Shown here in pieces: positions 25,221 to 33,266 of a stretch of 33,467 nt of DNA (position 1 is its first letter; each line of letters begins with the position of its first letter). The notes under the pieces are model-generated. The model searched no databases and was not told where the DNA came from. It was given only the letters and a program-made list of their open reading frames with translations. Both the position numbers and the translations under genes were made by a program. Source of the stretch: Streptomyces hydrogenans (lineage in GTDB: Bacteria; Actinomycetota; Actinomycetes; Streptomycetales; Streptomycetaceae); contig NZ_BNBS01000089.1 of assembly GCF_014656075.1 (NCBI RefSeq), positions 1 to 33,467 on the forward strand, in the 5' to 3' direction.

Positions 25221-25592
25221 GTGCTGCATCTGCCGCATCAGCCCCTCCAGGTAGCCCCCGTGCCGCCCCAGCGCGCTCCCGCGCGGGTGGACGAGGACGG
25301 CCCCTGGCACGCGGAGGCGGTGTGCCGCCGGGACGAGGCAGGACTCTTCTTCGCCCCCTCCAAGGAGCCGACCGCCGCCCGGCTGGCCCGCGAGGAGGCG
25401 GCCAAGCGGGTCTGCGCCCGCTGCCCCGTCATGGTCGACTGCCGCGAGCACGCGCTGCTCCAGCCCGAGCCGTACGGCGTCTGGGGCGGCCTCACCGCCG
25501 CCGAGCGCCGCGTGGTGCTGGCCCGCCGCCGGCGCCGCGAGGTCGAGCTCCGCAAGGCCGCCGCGGCCGAGCGCGTCGCCCAGGCCGGCTGA
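25221..25592 (+). CDS. wblI: WhiB-family iron-sulfur transcription factor, probably WblI
   Basis: A 123-aa Wbl protein with the four cluster cysteines Cys35, Cys65, Cys68 and Cys74 (C-x29-CARC-x5-C) and the following GVWGGL turn (residues 86-91) plus a basic C-terminal tail (ARRRRREVELRK) for DNA or sigma-factor contact. The GTG at 25221 follows AGGAG by about eight bases. Wbl proteins bind a [4Fe-4S] cluster and act with the principal sigma factor. The location directly before glpX matches the place I recall for wblI in S. coelicolor, hence the symbol, which is tentative. It converges with glpX across a repeat and terminator. Confidence 0.88.
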   Translation: MLHLPHQPLQVAPVPPQRAPARVDEDGPWHAEAVCRRDEAGLFFAPSKEPTAARLAREEAAKRVCARCPVMVDCREHALLQPEPYGVWGGLTAAERRVVLARRRRREVELRKAAAAERVAQAG

Positions 25593-25638
25593 CCACCGCT
25601 CCCACCCCGGCCGCCCGTCCCCGGTCGCGCACCCCGGG

Positions 25639-25742
25639 TCGCGTACTGCGGCCTCCGAACCGGTTCGCGTACTGCGGCCCCCGAACCGGTTCGCGTACTC
25701 CGGTAGCCCGCCCGGGCCGCGTACACCGGGTCTCGCGTACGC
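25639..25742. repeat. 26-bp tandem repeat, four degenerate units
   Basis: Units start at 25639, 25665, 25691 and 25717. The first two are identical except for one base; the third and fourth decay, but GCGTAC recurs at 25641, 25667, 25693 and 25719 with exact 26-bp spacing, and again at 25735. The first two units also share CCGAACCGGT. The array lies between the WhiB-like gene and its terminator. Confidence 0.8.
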
Positions 25743-25787
25743 ACCCCGCTCGTCGGTCCCGCCCGGTGGCCCCGTACGGGAACGGGA

Positions 25788-25820
25788 AAGGGGCGCCCCC
25801 ACCGCACGGGGGCGCCCCTT
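25788..25820. terminator. Bidirectional terminator between wblI and glpX
   Basis: Perfect 13-bp stem, AAGGGGCGCCCCC (25788-25800) with its complement (25808-25820), loop ACCGCAC. It lies 34 bp past the glpX stop on the leftward strand. Confidence 0.85.
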
Positions 25821-25854
25821 CTCGCTGCCGTCGTCGGTCCGGCCGGTGCCGGTG

Positions 25855-26886
25855 TCAGTTGGCCCGGTCGAAGTCGATCTGGCTGTAGGCGCGCAGCTTC
25901 GCGAGCCGGTGGGTGGAGTCGATCTGCCGGATCGTGCCGGACTTCGAGCGCATGACCAGCGACTGGGTGGTCGCGGTCTCGGAGCGGTAGCGCACCCCGC
26001 GCAGCAGCTCGCCGTCGGTGATGCCGGTGGCGACGAAGAAGACGTTGTCGCCGCCGACCAGGTCGGTCGTGGTGAGGACCCGGTCCAGGTCGTGGCCCGC
26101 GTCGAGGGCCTTCTGGCGCTCCGCCTCGTCCTTCGGCCACAGCTTGCCCTGGATGACGCCGCCCAGGCACTTGATGGCGCAGGCCGAGATGATGCCCTCG
26201 GGCGTGCCGCCGATGCCCATGAGCAGGTCGACGCCGGTGCCCTCGCGGGCGGCCATGATCGAGCCGGCCACGTCGCCGTCGGAGATGAACTTGATCCGGG
26301 CGCCGGTCTCGCGGATCTCCTTGACCATGGCCTCGTGACGCGGGCGGTCGAGGATGACCACGGTGACGTCCTCGGCGTTCATGCCCTTGGCCTTGGCGAC
26401 CCGGCGGATGTTGACCGAGACGGGGGCGTTGATGTCGACGAAGTCGGCGGCCTCGGGGCCGGTGACCAGCTTGTCCATGTAGAAGACCGCGGACGGGTCG
26501 AACATGGAGCCGCGGTCGGCGGCGGCGAGCACGGCGATCGCGTTCGGCATGCCCTTGGCGTTCAGGGTGGTGCCGTCGATCGGGTCCACGGCGATGTCGA
26601 CCTCGGCGCCGGTGCCGTCGCCGACCCGCTCGCCGTTGAAGAGCATCGGCGCTTCGTCCTTCTCGCCCTCGCCGATGACGACGACGCCGTTCATCGAGAC
26701 GGTCGAGATCAGGGTCCGCATCGCGTTGACCGCGGCGCCGTCCGCGCCGATCTTGTCGCCGCGGCCGACCCAGCGGCCGGCGGCCATGGCGGCGGCCTCG
26801 GTCACCCGGACCAGTTCGAGGGCGAGGTTGCGGTCGGGGGCCTCGGGAGAGACCTCAAGCTCGGGGGGGAGGTGATGCTCGGTCAT
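25855..26886 (-). CDS. glpX: Fructose-1,6-bisphosphatase class II
   Basis: Gluconeogenic enzyme hydrolysing fructose 1,6-bisphosphate to fructose 6-phosphate, 343 aa. Metal-binding and catalytic motifs of the GlpX family are visible: GRGDKIGADG (about 41-50), GEGEKDEAPML (72-82), DPIDGTT (101-107), then DGDVAGSI and GIGGTPEGIISA. The ATG at 26886 follows AAAGGTG by about eight bases. TAGAGT at 26937-26942 is a good -10 on the leftward strand, giving a ~45-nt leader. It is the main FBPase type of actinobacteria, and the gene is divergent from the DUF4245 gene. Confidence 0.96.
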   Translation of the reverse strand: MTEHHLPPELEVSPEAPDRNLALELVRVTEAAAMAAGRWVGRGDKIGADGAAVNAMRTLISTVSMNGVVVIGEGEKDEAPMLFNGERVGDGTGAEVDIAVDPIDGTTLNAKGMPNAIAVLAAADRGSMFDPSAVFYMDKLVTGPEAADFVDINAPVSVNIRRVAKAKGMNAEDVTVVILDRPRHEAMVKEIRETGARIKFISDGDVAGSIMAAREGTGVDLLMGIGGTPEGIISACAIKCLGGVIQGKLWPKDEAERQKALDAGHDLDRVLTTTDLVGGDNVFFVATGITDGELLRGVRYRSETATTQSLVMRSKSGTIRQIDSTHRLAKLRAYSQIDFDRAN

Positions 26887-26936
26887 CGGAGCGCACCTTT
26901 CTGTACGACGACGGCCGGAAAAAGGAGGGTGCTGTG

Positions 26937-26942
26937 ACTCTA
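26937..26942 (-). promoter_or_regulatory. Candidate -10 (TAGAGT) for glpX
   Basis: TAGAGT on the minus strand matches the Streptomyces TAgRRT -10. It is 50 bp ahead of the glpX ATG. No convincing -35 is seen at normal spacing. Confidence 0.35.
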
Positions 26943-27012
26943 TCGCCAGGTCGACAAATTGAGCAGAGGGGCCCACGTATGAGCGCCGGACCGTGATGCG
27001 ACCATATGGGGC

Positions 27013-27537
27013 GTGGCAGCTAAGCGAGGCAGGCAGACGGTACGCGGGATGTTCCAGTCCCTCGGGGTGATCATGGTCGCCGCGGGGGTCATGTATCTCT
27101 TCATCCCGCACGACGAGGACGCGGAGCCGGTGAAGGCCAAGGACTACCGGGTCGAGCTGGTCACGGCCCAGCGCGCGGCGCCCTATCCGGTGCTCGCCCC
27201 CGAGGGCCTGGGCGACGGCTGGAAGGCGACGGTGGTCTCGTACAAGCGCGAGCAGGCCAACGCCTGGCAGCTCGGCTTCCTCTCCCCGGACACCCAGTAC
27301 GTCTCGGTGAACCAGTCGACGGCGGAGCCGAAGAAGTTCGTGCCCAAGATCACTCACGCGGCCAAGAACACCGGGAAGACGCAGACGGTGGCCGGCCGGG
27401 AGTGGCAGCGCTGGGAGGGCCCCAAGTACGACGCCCTGGTGCGCACCCAGGACGGGGCGACCACGGTCGTCACCGGTACGGCGTCCTTCGAGACCCTCGC
27501 CGAGATGGCGGGCGCGCTGACGTCGAAGCCGGTCTGA
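27013..27537 (+). CDS. DUF4245 family membrane-anchored protein
   Basis: A 174-aa protein with a basic N-terminus (MAAKRGRQTVRG), one membrane segment (about residues 13-33: MFQSLGVIMVAAGVMYLFI) and an outer domain of ~140 residues containing LAPEGLGDGWKATVVSYK, LGFLSPDTQYVSVNQS and a WQRWEGPKYDALVR block, the DUF4245 pattern of actinobacteria. No function is known. The GTG at 27013 is the only sensible start; no Shine-Dalgarno precedes it and CATAT sits five bases upstream, so it may be leaderless. It is divergent from glpX in a conserved-looking arrangement. Confidence 0.85.
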   Translation: MAAKRGRQTVRGMFQSLGVIMVAAGVMYLFIPHDEDAEPVKAKDYRVELVTAQRAAPYPVLAPEGLGDGWKATVVSYKREQANAWQLGFLSPDTQYVSVNQSTAEPKKFVPKITHAAKNTGKTQTVAGREWQRWEGPKYDALVRTQDGATTVVTGTASFETLAEMAGALTSKPV

Positions 27538-27602
27538 TCCCCTCCCGCGGCGCGGTCCGTTCCCCCTCGGGGGCCGGGCACGAGGAAGCCCCCGGACCAG
27601 GA

Positions 27603-27645
27603 CACGACGAAGCCCCCGGTGCCGTGCACCGGGGGCTTCGTCGTG
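27603..27645. terminator. Long bidirectional terminator hairpin
   Basis: Perfect 19-bp stem (27603-27621 with 27627-27645) around a 5-nt loop, between the convergent DUF4245 gene and the nitroreductase gene. An extra near-copy of its left arm lies at 27579-27595. Confidence 0.9.
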
Positions 27646-27656
27646 CGTGATCGGGC

Positions 27657-28247
27657 TCAGACGGTCGTGATGACGTCGTCGAAGGCCAGACGCGGGGAGC
27701 GCGGGAACCAGGCGTCCTCGCCCGGCTTGCCGATGTTGACGACCATCAGCGGGGTGTGGTCGGCGTCCAGGAACTCCTTCTGGAGGCCGGCGAAGTCGAG
27801 GCCGGTCATCGGGCCGGCGGCCAGGCCGGCGGCGCGGACGCCGACGATGAAGTAGGCGGCCTGGAGGGCGGCGTTCAGCAGGGCCGAGCCCTCGCGGACC
27901 GGGCGCTCGGCGAAGAACATGTCCTTGGCCTGCGGGAAGTGCGGGAGCAGCGCCGGGAGCTCCTCGTGGAACTCGTTGTCGGCGGAGAGGATCGCGACGA
28001 GCGGCGCGGTGCGGGTCTTGGCCTGGTTGCCCTCGGCCATGTGGCCGACGAGGCGCTCGCGGGCCTCCTCGGAGCGGACCAGGGTGATGCGCAGCGGGCT
28101 CTGGTTGAAGGCGGTGGGGCCGTACTTCACCAGGTCGTAGATCGCCTGGACCTGCTCGTCGGTCACCGGCTCGTCGGTGAACGTGTTGGCGGTGCGGGCC
28201 TCGCGGAAGAGGAGGTCCTGGGCGGCGGGGTCGAGAACGAGGGACAT
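27657..28247 (-). CDS. Nitroreductase-family protein, malonic semialdehyde reductase-like (RutE type)
   Basis: FMN-dependent nitroreductase-fold enzyme, 196 aa. N-terminal FREARTANTFTDEPVTDEQ and YGPTAFNQSPLRI (FMN phosphate/ring binding) and the C-terminal NIGKPGEDAWFPRSPRL match the RutE/HadB-like subgroup annotated as malonic semialdehyde reductase (NADPH-dependent reduction of 3-oxopropanoate to 3-hydroxypropanoate). No other rut genes are nearby, so a role in uracil breakdown is not supported by context and a general quinone or nitro-compound reductase is possible. The ATG at 28247 has GGAAGG eight bases upstream. A strong promoter (TTGAAC-18-TACTGT) and a palindrome precede it. Confidence 0.85.
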   Translation of the reverse strand: MSLVLDPAAQDLLFREARTANTFTDEPVTDEQVQAIYDLVKYGPTAFNQSPLRITLVRSEEARERLVGHMAEGNQAKTRTAPLVAILSADNEFHEELPALLPHFPQAKDMFFAERPVREGSALLNAALQAAYFIVGVRAAGLAAGPMTGLDFAGLQKEFLDADHTPLMVVNIGKPGEDAWFPRSPRLAFDDVITTV

Positions 28248-28306
28248 GCTGCGTACCTTCCGGACTGCAAGGGGACCGCCCGGCGGGGAATCCGGGCGAT
28301 GTCTCG

Positions 28307-28354
28307 ACAGTACGCCCAAGATTGGTGAAAGTTCAACTATCTGATCCGGATAGT
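28307..28354 (-). promoter_or_regulatory. Promoter and operator candidate of the nitroreductase gene
   Basis: On the minus strand TTGAAC (28331-28336), an 18-bp spacer and TACTGT (28307-28312) form a good sigma-70-type promoter. Directly upstream and touching the -35 is ACTATC-TGATCCG-GATAGT (28336-28354), a 6-bp-arm inverted repeat placed as an operator. Confidence 0.6.
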
Positions 28355-28381
28355 GATCCGCTTCACTCGTGCCAGTCTAGC

Positions 28382-28428
28382 GGGACCGCCACCGGTCCCC
28401 GCCGCGCCCCCGACCCTTCCCGGTCGGG
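28382..28428 (-). terminator. Tandem hairpins after xseB
   Basis: CCCGACC/GGTCGGG (28409-28415 and 28422-28428) and GGGACCG/CGGTCCC (28382-28388 and 28393-28399) follow the xseB stop within 50 bp on the leftward strand. They are modest 7-bp stems, so a terminator call is tentative. Confidence 0.45.
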
Positions 28429-28433
28429 CCCCG

Positions 28434-28676
28434 CTACTCCGCCCCGTCGCCCTCCCCGTCCTCTTCCCCGCGCCCGGCCGCCAGCGAGGCGTCGAGCCGG
28501 GCGCGGGCGCCCTCCAGCCAGTGCCGGCAGACCTTCGCCAGCTCCTCACCGCGCTCCCAGAGCGCCAGCGACTCCTCCAGGGTGGTGCCGCCCGCCTCCA
28601 GGCGCCGGACGACCTCGATCAGCTCGTCGCGCGCCTGCTCGTAACCGGGCGCCGCCGTCTCCGTACCGCTTGCCAT
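28434..28676 (-). CDS. xseB: Exodeoxyribonuclease VII small subunit
   Basis: An 80-aa helical protein. GYEQARDELIEVVRRLEAGGTTLEESLALWERGEEL is the conserved XseB core, followed by CRHWLEGARARLD and an acidic tail. XseB subunits coat the long helices of XseA to form the single-strand-specific exonuclease used in repair and recombination. The ATG at 28676 has GGAG five bases upstream. It lies 56 bp downstream of xseA and is presumably co-transcribed with it. Confidence 0.95.
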   Translation of the reverse strand: MASGTETAAPGYEQARDELIEVVRRLEAGGTTLEESLALWERGEELAKVCRHWLEGARARLDASLAAGRGEEDGEGDGAE

Positions 28677-28732
28677 CTCCGCTCCGTCCTCCGTGCCTCT
28701 CGTCGACCCTCGTGGTCCCGCCCCGGACGCTC

Positions 28733-29938
28733 TCACGCCCGGCGCACCGTGAACTCGCCCTCGGCCACCCGGGCCCGCAGCTCCTCGCCCTCCGCGACGT
28801 CCGCCTCCGCGCGGACCACCGCGCCGTCCGCCCGCTGGAGCACCGCGTACCCGCGCTCCAGGGTGGCCGCGGGGGAGAGCGCCCGGACCCGCGCCCGGGT
28901 GTGCGCCAGCTCCGACTCCGCCCGGTCCAGGAGGTGCCCGAACACCCGCCGGCCGCGCGCCAGGAGCGCGTCCAGCTCGTCCTCCCTGACCTCCACCATC
29001 CGCTGCGGGTGCTCCATGACCGGCCGGGACAGCGCCTGCGCCAGCCCCCGCTCCTCGCGCTCCAGCAGCCCCCGGACCGTGCGCAGCGCCCGGTCCCGCA
29101 GCTGCCGTACCCGCTCCAGCTCCTCGCCGACGTCCGGGACGACCTTCTTCGCGGCGTCGGTCGGCGTGGACGCCCGCAGGTCCGCCACCAGATCGAGCAG
29201 CGGGGTGTCGGGCTCGTGCCCGATCGCGGACACCACCGGCGTCCGGCACGCGGCGACCGCGCGGACCAGCTGCTCGTCCGAGAAGGGCAGCAGGTCCTCG
29301 ACGCTGCCGCCGCCCCGGGCCACCACGATCACGTCGACGTCCTCGTGCGCGTCGAGCTCCCGGACCGCCTGGATCACCTGCGGCACGGCCTTCACGCCCT
29401 GCACCGGGACGTTCCGCACCTCGAAGCGGACGGCGGGCCATCTCCGCCGCGCGTTCTCCAGCACGTCCCGCTCGGCCGCCGAGGCCCGGCCGCAGACCAG
29501 GCCGATCAGCTGCGGCAGGAACGGCAGCGGCTTCTTCCGGTCGAGCGCGAACAGCCCCTCGGCGGCGAGCCCCCGCTTGAGCTGCTCCAGCCGGGCCAGC
29601 AGCTCGCCGATCCCGACCGGCTTGATCTCCACCGCCCGCAGCGACAGCTGCCCGCGCGGCGCGTACCACTCCGGCTTCGCGTGCACGACGACCCGCGCGC
29701 CCTCGGAGACGACGTCGGCCACCGCGTCGAAGACCTGCCGGTAGCAGGTCACCCCGATGGAGATGTCGTACGAGGGGTCCCGCAGCGTCAGGAAGACGAC
29801 CCCGGCCCCGGGGCGCCGCGAGAGCTGCGTGATCTGCCCCTCGACCCAGATCGCCCCCAGCCGGTCGATCCACCCCCCGATCATCCGGGAGACCTCACCG
29901 ACGGGAAGCGGCGCTTCGGCGGACGTAGTCATACCCAT
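28733..29938 (-). CDS. xseA: Exodeoxyribonuclease VII large subunit
   Basis: Catalytic subunit of exonuclease VII, 401 aa. An OB-fold starts near residue 12 (PVGEVSRMIGGWIDRLGAIWVEGQI), followed by the nuclease domain with GRASAAERD, DVIVVARGGGSVEDL, AIGHEPDTPL and RASTPTDAA, and a long coiled-coil/helical region to the C-terminal SPAATLERGYAVLQRADG. The start is either the ATG at 29938 or the one two codons later (29932); neither has a strong ribosome site. The large subunit is slightly shorter than the E. coli enzyme, as usual in actinobacteria. Paired with xseB downstream. Confidence 0.95.
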   Translation of the reverse strand: MGMTTSAEAPLPVGEVSRMIGGWIDRLGAIWVEGQITQLSRRPGAGVVFLTLRDPSYDISIGVTCYRQVFDAVADVVSEGARVVVHAKPEWYAPRGQLSLRAVEIKPVGIGELLARLEQLKRGLAAEGLFALDRKKPLPFLPQLIGLVCGRASAAERDVLENARRRWPAVRFEVRNVPVQGVKAVPQVIQAVRELDAHEDVDVIVVARGGGSVEDLLPFSDEQLVRAVAACRTPVVSAIGHEPDTPLLDLVADLRASTPTDAAKKVVPDVGEELERVRQLRDRALRTVRGLLEREERGLAQALSRPVMEHPQRMVEVREDELDALLARGRRVFGHLLDRAESELAHTRARVRALSPAATLERGYAVLQRADGAVVRAEADVAEGEELRARVAEGEFTVRRA

Positions 29939-29997
29939 GCACCGAGCGTAACCGCGCACTCCGACAACGTCATCGCCGCGTGGGCGGCGACGACGCC

Positions 29998-31374
29998 TCA
30001 CCGGCCCCCGGCCGGCCCCCGCCCCGCTCCCTGCACGCCGAGCACGACCAGCCCCACGCCCAGCCAGACGACGCCGACCACCTGGGCCGCCACCGACGCC
30101 TCCACGATCACCGCGATCAGGATGATCGCGCCGACGAGCGGCAGGACCACGTGCCGCAGCCAGTGCGGCGGGCCCTCCGCGCGCCGGACGGCGAACCAGC
30201 CGATGACGCTCGCGTGCAGCAGGACGAAGGCGGTCAGGGCGCCGACGTCGACGACCGACACCAGGTGGTCCAGGCCGTCGTCGCGCCCGGCCGCCCACAG
30301 CGCCGCGACCATCGTCACCGTCGCCGACACCAGCAGCGCCACCCGGGGCACCCCCGAGTCGGTCCGCGCCAGCGCGTGCGGCAGCCGTCCCTCGCGGCCC
30401 ATCGCGAAGAGCAGCCGCCCGCCGGCCGCCTGCCCGGCCAGCGCCGCGAAGGCCGCTCCGATCGCCTTGGACACGGCCACCAGGTCGTGCAGCCAGCCGC
30501 CCACCGAGCTGTCCACGGCGTCGTAGAAGGCGGAGCCCTGCTTCGCCGGGTCGGCCGCCAGCTCCGCCGAGGAGAGCGGTTCGAGCAGCGCGACCAGCCA
30601 GGTCTGGGCGATGAAGAGGGCGCCCGCGAGCACCAGGCAGAAGAGGAGCGCCCGCGCCACCTTCGCCGAGCCGCCGGTGACCTCCTCCGCGAAGGCCGCG
30701 ATCGCGTCGAAGCCGAGGTACGACAGGACCGCCACCGACACCGCGCCGACCACCGCCGCGAGCGAGAAGGTCCCGTCGCCGGTGAGCGGCGACCACCAGT
30801 CGCGCTGCGCCCCGTCGCGTACGAGCTCCACCACCGCCGACACCACGAAGACCAGCAGCACCACGATCTCCATCGCGAGGACCGCGAAGCCGACCCGGGC
30901 GGCGGCCCGCACGCCCCACAGGTTGAGCAGGGTGGTCACCACCACCGCGATCCCCGTCCACACCCACCGGTGCACCTCGGGCACCAGCGCCTCCATCGCG
31001 ATCCCCGCGAAGAGGTAGGCGACGGCCGGGATCAGCAGGTAGTCGAGCATCGCCATCCAGCCGGCGACGAAGCCCGCCCCCTCGCCGAGCCCCTTGCGGG
31101 CGTAGGCGAAGACCGAGCCGGCCTGCGGGGCGACCCGGACCATCTGCGCGTAGCTGAAGGCCGTGAACGCCATGGCCACCGTCGCCACGACGTACACGAG
31201 TGCGACCGCGCCGCCGGACTTCGCGTCGAGCGTCCCGAAGACGCCGACCGGGGCCATGGGGGCGATGAACAGCAGTCCGTACACGACCAGGTCGCGGAAC
31301 CCGAGCGTCCGCCGGAGCCCCGAGTGGTCGGACGGCCCCGCCGTCTCCCCGTCCACCTGCGCTTTCTCAGCCAT
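29998..31374 (-). CDS. APC-superfamily amino acid permease
   Basis: Secondary transporter of 458 aa with about twelve hydrophobic segments from residue 25 to the C-terminus. The first helix carries the APC signature (LVVYGLLFIAPMAPVGVFG), and the conserved SYLGFDAIAAFAEEVTGG in the middle and GRLLFAMGREGRLP are typical of the APC/YjeH-type amino acid or polyamine permeases. Substrate is not determined. The ATG at 31374 is 63 bp from the divergent ispH start, so the two promoters share a very short region. Confidence 0.92.
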   Translation of the reverse strand: MAEKAQVDGETAGPSDHSGLRRTLGFRDLVVYGLLFIAPMAPVGVFGTLDAKSGGAVALVYVVATVAMAFTAFSYAQMVRVAPQAGSVFAYARKGLGEGAGFVAGWMAMLDYLLIPAVAYLFAGIAMEALVPEVHRWVWTGIAVVVTTLLNLWGVRAAARVGFAVLAMEIVVLLVFVVSAVVELVRDGAQRDWWSPLTGDGTFSLAAVVGAVSVAVLSYLGFDAIAAFAEEVTGGSAKVARALLFCLVLAGALFIAQTWLVALLEPLSSAELAADPAKQGSAFYDAVDSSVGGWLHDLVAVSKAIGAAFAALAGQAAGGRLLFAMGREGRLPHALARTDSGVPRVALLVSATVTMVAALWAAGRDDGLDHLVSVVDVGALTAFVLLHASVIGWFAVRRAEGPPHWLRHVVLPLVGAIILIAVIVEASVAAQVVGVVWLGVGLVVLGVQGAGRGPAGGR

Positions 31375-31424
31375 GGCGCCAGTTTCGGCCACGGTCGCGC
31401 TCCAACCGCTCACCGACGCGGCCT

Positions 31425-31430
31425 TACGAT
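31425..31430 (+). promoter_or_regulatory. -10 element TACGAT for ispH (near-leaderless)
   Basis: TACGAT ends seven bases before the ATG at 31438, and no Shine-Dalgarno is present. Transcription would start one or two bases before the start codon. Confidence 0.4.
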
Positions 31431-31437
31431 GGGACGC

Positions 31438-32466
31438 ATGACTGCAACGCCCGCGCCGACGCCCGAGCCCGCCCCCGCGGACCGGAGCGCGACCGACCGC
31501 CCGAAGCGTGTCCTGCTCGCCGCTCCCCGCGGCTACTGCGCGGGCGTGGACCGTGCCGTGATCGCCGTGGAGAAGGCCCTGGAGCAGTACGGGGCCCCGG
31601 TCTACGTCCGCCACGAGATCGTGCACAACAAGTACGTCGTCCAGACGCTGGAGCGGAAGGGCGCGATCTTCGTCGACCAGGCCACCGAGGTCCCGCCGGG
31701 CAACATCGTGATGTTCTCCGCGCACGGCGTCGCCCCGACCGTCCACGAGGAGGCCCGCCAGGGCCGGCTCGCGACGATCGACGCGACCTGCCCGCTGGTC
31801 ACCAAGGTCCACAAGGAGGCCGTCCGGTACGCCAAGGAGGACTTCGACATCCTCCTGATCGGCCACGAGGGCCACGAGGAGGTCATCGGCACCTCCGGCG
31901 AGGCCCCCGACCACATCCAGCTCGTCGACGGCCCCGAGGACGTCGCCAAGGTCGAGGTCCGCGACCCCTCCCGGGTCGTCTGGCTCTCCCAGACCACGCT
32001 CTCGGTCGACGAGACCATGGAGACGGTCGACGCGCTCAAGACCAAGTTCCCGCAGCTGATCTCCCCGCCGTCGGACGACATCTGCTACGCCACGCAGAAC
32101 CGCCAGATCGCGATCAAGGAGCTGGCCGGCCAGGCCGAGCTCGTCATCGTCGTCGGCTCCAAGAACTCCTCGAACTCGATCCGCATGGTCGAGGTCGCCA
32201 AGCAGGCCGGCGTCCCGGCCGCGTACCTGGTCGACTTCGCGAGCGAGATCGACGAGAGCTGGCTGGAGGGCGTCACCTCGGTCGGCCTCTCCTCCGGCGC
32301 CTCCGTCCCCGACGTGCTGGTCCAGGAGGTCCTGGAGTGGCTGGCGCAGCGCGGCTACCTCGACGTGGAGCTCGTGAAGACCGCCGACGAGACCCTCACC
32401 TTCTCGCTCCCGAAGGAGCTCCGCCGCGACCTGCGCGCCGAGGCCGCCGAGCTCGTCAAGGAGTAG
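31438..32466 (+). CDS. ispH: 4-hydroxy-3-methylbut-2-enyl diphosphate reductase
   Basis: Last enzyme of the MEP isoprenoid pathway, converting HMBPP to IPP and DMAPP with a [4Fe-4S] cluster; 342 aa. The three cluster cysteines are Cys34 (PRGYCAGVDRA), Cys118 (DATCPLVTK) and Cys216 (DDICYATQNRQ). Conserved active-site stretches are HEIVHNKYVV, SAHGVAP and SKNSSNSIRM. Residues 1-22 are a Pro/Ala-rich extension. The ATG at 31438 is chosen; an in-frame ATG three codons earlier overlaps the presumed -10. Followed after 29 bp by ppgK with no terminator between. Confidence 0.97.
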   Translation: MTATPAPTPEPAPADRSATDRPKRVLLAAPRGYCAGVDRAVIAVEKALEQYGAPVYVRHEIVHNKYVVQTLERKGAIFVDQATEVPPGNIVMFSAHGVAPTVHEEARQGRLATIDATCPLVTKVHKEAVRYAKEDFDILLIGHEGHEEVIGTSGEAPDHIQLVDGPEDVAKVEVRDPSRVVWLSQTTLSVDETMETVDALKTKFPQLISPPSDDICYATQNRQIAIKELAGQAELVIVVGSKNSSNSIRMVEVAKQAGVPAAYLVDFASEIDESWLEGVTSVGLSSGASVPDVLVQEVLEWLAQRGYLDVELVKTADETLTFSLPKELRRDLRAEAAELVKE

Positions 32467-32495
32467 GACCCGGCCCGCCCGGTTAGCTTGAGTCC

Positions 32496-33242
32496 ATGAA
32501 CGTCTTCGGAGTGGACATCGGCGGCTCGGGCATCAAGGGTGCCCCTGTGGACCTGAAGCGCGGCGCGCTCACCGAGGAGCGCCACAAGATCCTCACCCCG
32601 CAGCCCGCGACGCCCCAGGACGTCGCGGGCCGCGTCGCGGAGGTCGTGGCGCACTTCGGCTGGACCGGTCCCATCGGGGTCACCTTCCCCGGCGTCGTCA
32701 CCGGCAGCACGGTCCGTACCGCCGCCAACGTCGACGCGTCCTGGATCGGCACCGACGCCGGCGCGCTCATCGGCGAGGCCGTCGGCGGGCTCCCGGTCAC
32801 CGTCCTGAACGACGCCGACGCGGCCGGCGTCGCCGAGATGACCTTCGGCGCGGGCCGCGGCCGCACCGGCACGGTGATCCTGCTGACCCTCGGCACCGGC
32901 ATCGGCTCCGCCGTCTTCACCGACGGCCGCCTGGTCCCCAACACGGAGCTGGGCCACCTGGAGCTCAAGGGCCACGACGCCGAGAAGCGCGCCTCCTCCA
33001 AGGCCCGTGAGGACGAGGAGCTGACCTGGGAGCACTGGGCCACCAAGCGCCTGCGGAAGTACCTCGCCCACGTGGAGATGCTCTTCTCCCCGGAGCTGTT
33101 CATCCTCGGCGGCGGAGTCAGCCGCAAGGCCGACAAGTTCCTGCCCTACCTCGACGGCATCCGCGCCGAGATCGTCCCCGCCGAACTGCGCAACGACGCG
33201 GGCATCGTGGGGGCGGCGATGGCCGCGCGCGCGGGGACGTAG
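32496..33242 (+). CDS. ppgK: Polyphosphate glucokinase
   Basis: ROK-fold kinase of 248 aa that phosphorylates glucose using inorganic polyphosphate (and ATP), typical of actinobacteria. Visible motifs: phosphate loop DIGGSGIKG (residues 7-15), VTFPGVV, the catalytic Asp region NDADAAGVAE, the second phosphate motif LTLGTGIGSA, NTELGHLELKG, and FILGGGVSRK. The ROK zinc-binding cysteines are absent, as expected for PPGK. TAGCTT lies six bases before the ATG and there is no Shine-Dalgarno, so its own leaderless promoter is likely in addition to read-through from ispH. Confidence 0.95.
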   Translation: MNVFGVDIGGSGIKGAPVDLKRGALTEERHKILTPQPATPQDVAGRVAEVVAHFGWTGPIGVTFPGVVTGSTVRTAANVDASWIGTDAGALIGEAVGGLPVTVLNDADAAGVAEMTFGAGRGRTGTVILLTLGTGIGSAVFTDGRLVPNTELGHLELKGHDAEKRASSKAREDEELTWEHWATKRLRKYLAHVEMLFSPELFILGGGVSRKADKFLPYLDGIRAEIVPAELRNDAGIVGAAMAARAGT

Positions 33243-33266
33243 CCGAGACCGGCGGGCGGCGACCGG

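Noticed and set aside
26934..26996. A 20-codon mini-ORF (GTG after AAGGAGG) in the glpX/DUF4245 intergenic region
   Set aside because: Codons such as CTA, CAA and ATT are atypical, the DUF4245 gene appears to be transcribed from a point downstream of it, and the purine run is equally explained as the glpX leader on the other strand.
28348..28380. A nine-codon leaderless ORF (VKRITIRIR) after TAGACT upstream of the nitroreductase
   Set aside because: Too short to evaluate, and it overlaps the stronger operator/promoter interpretation of the same bases.
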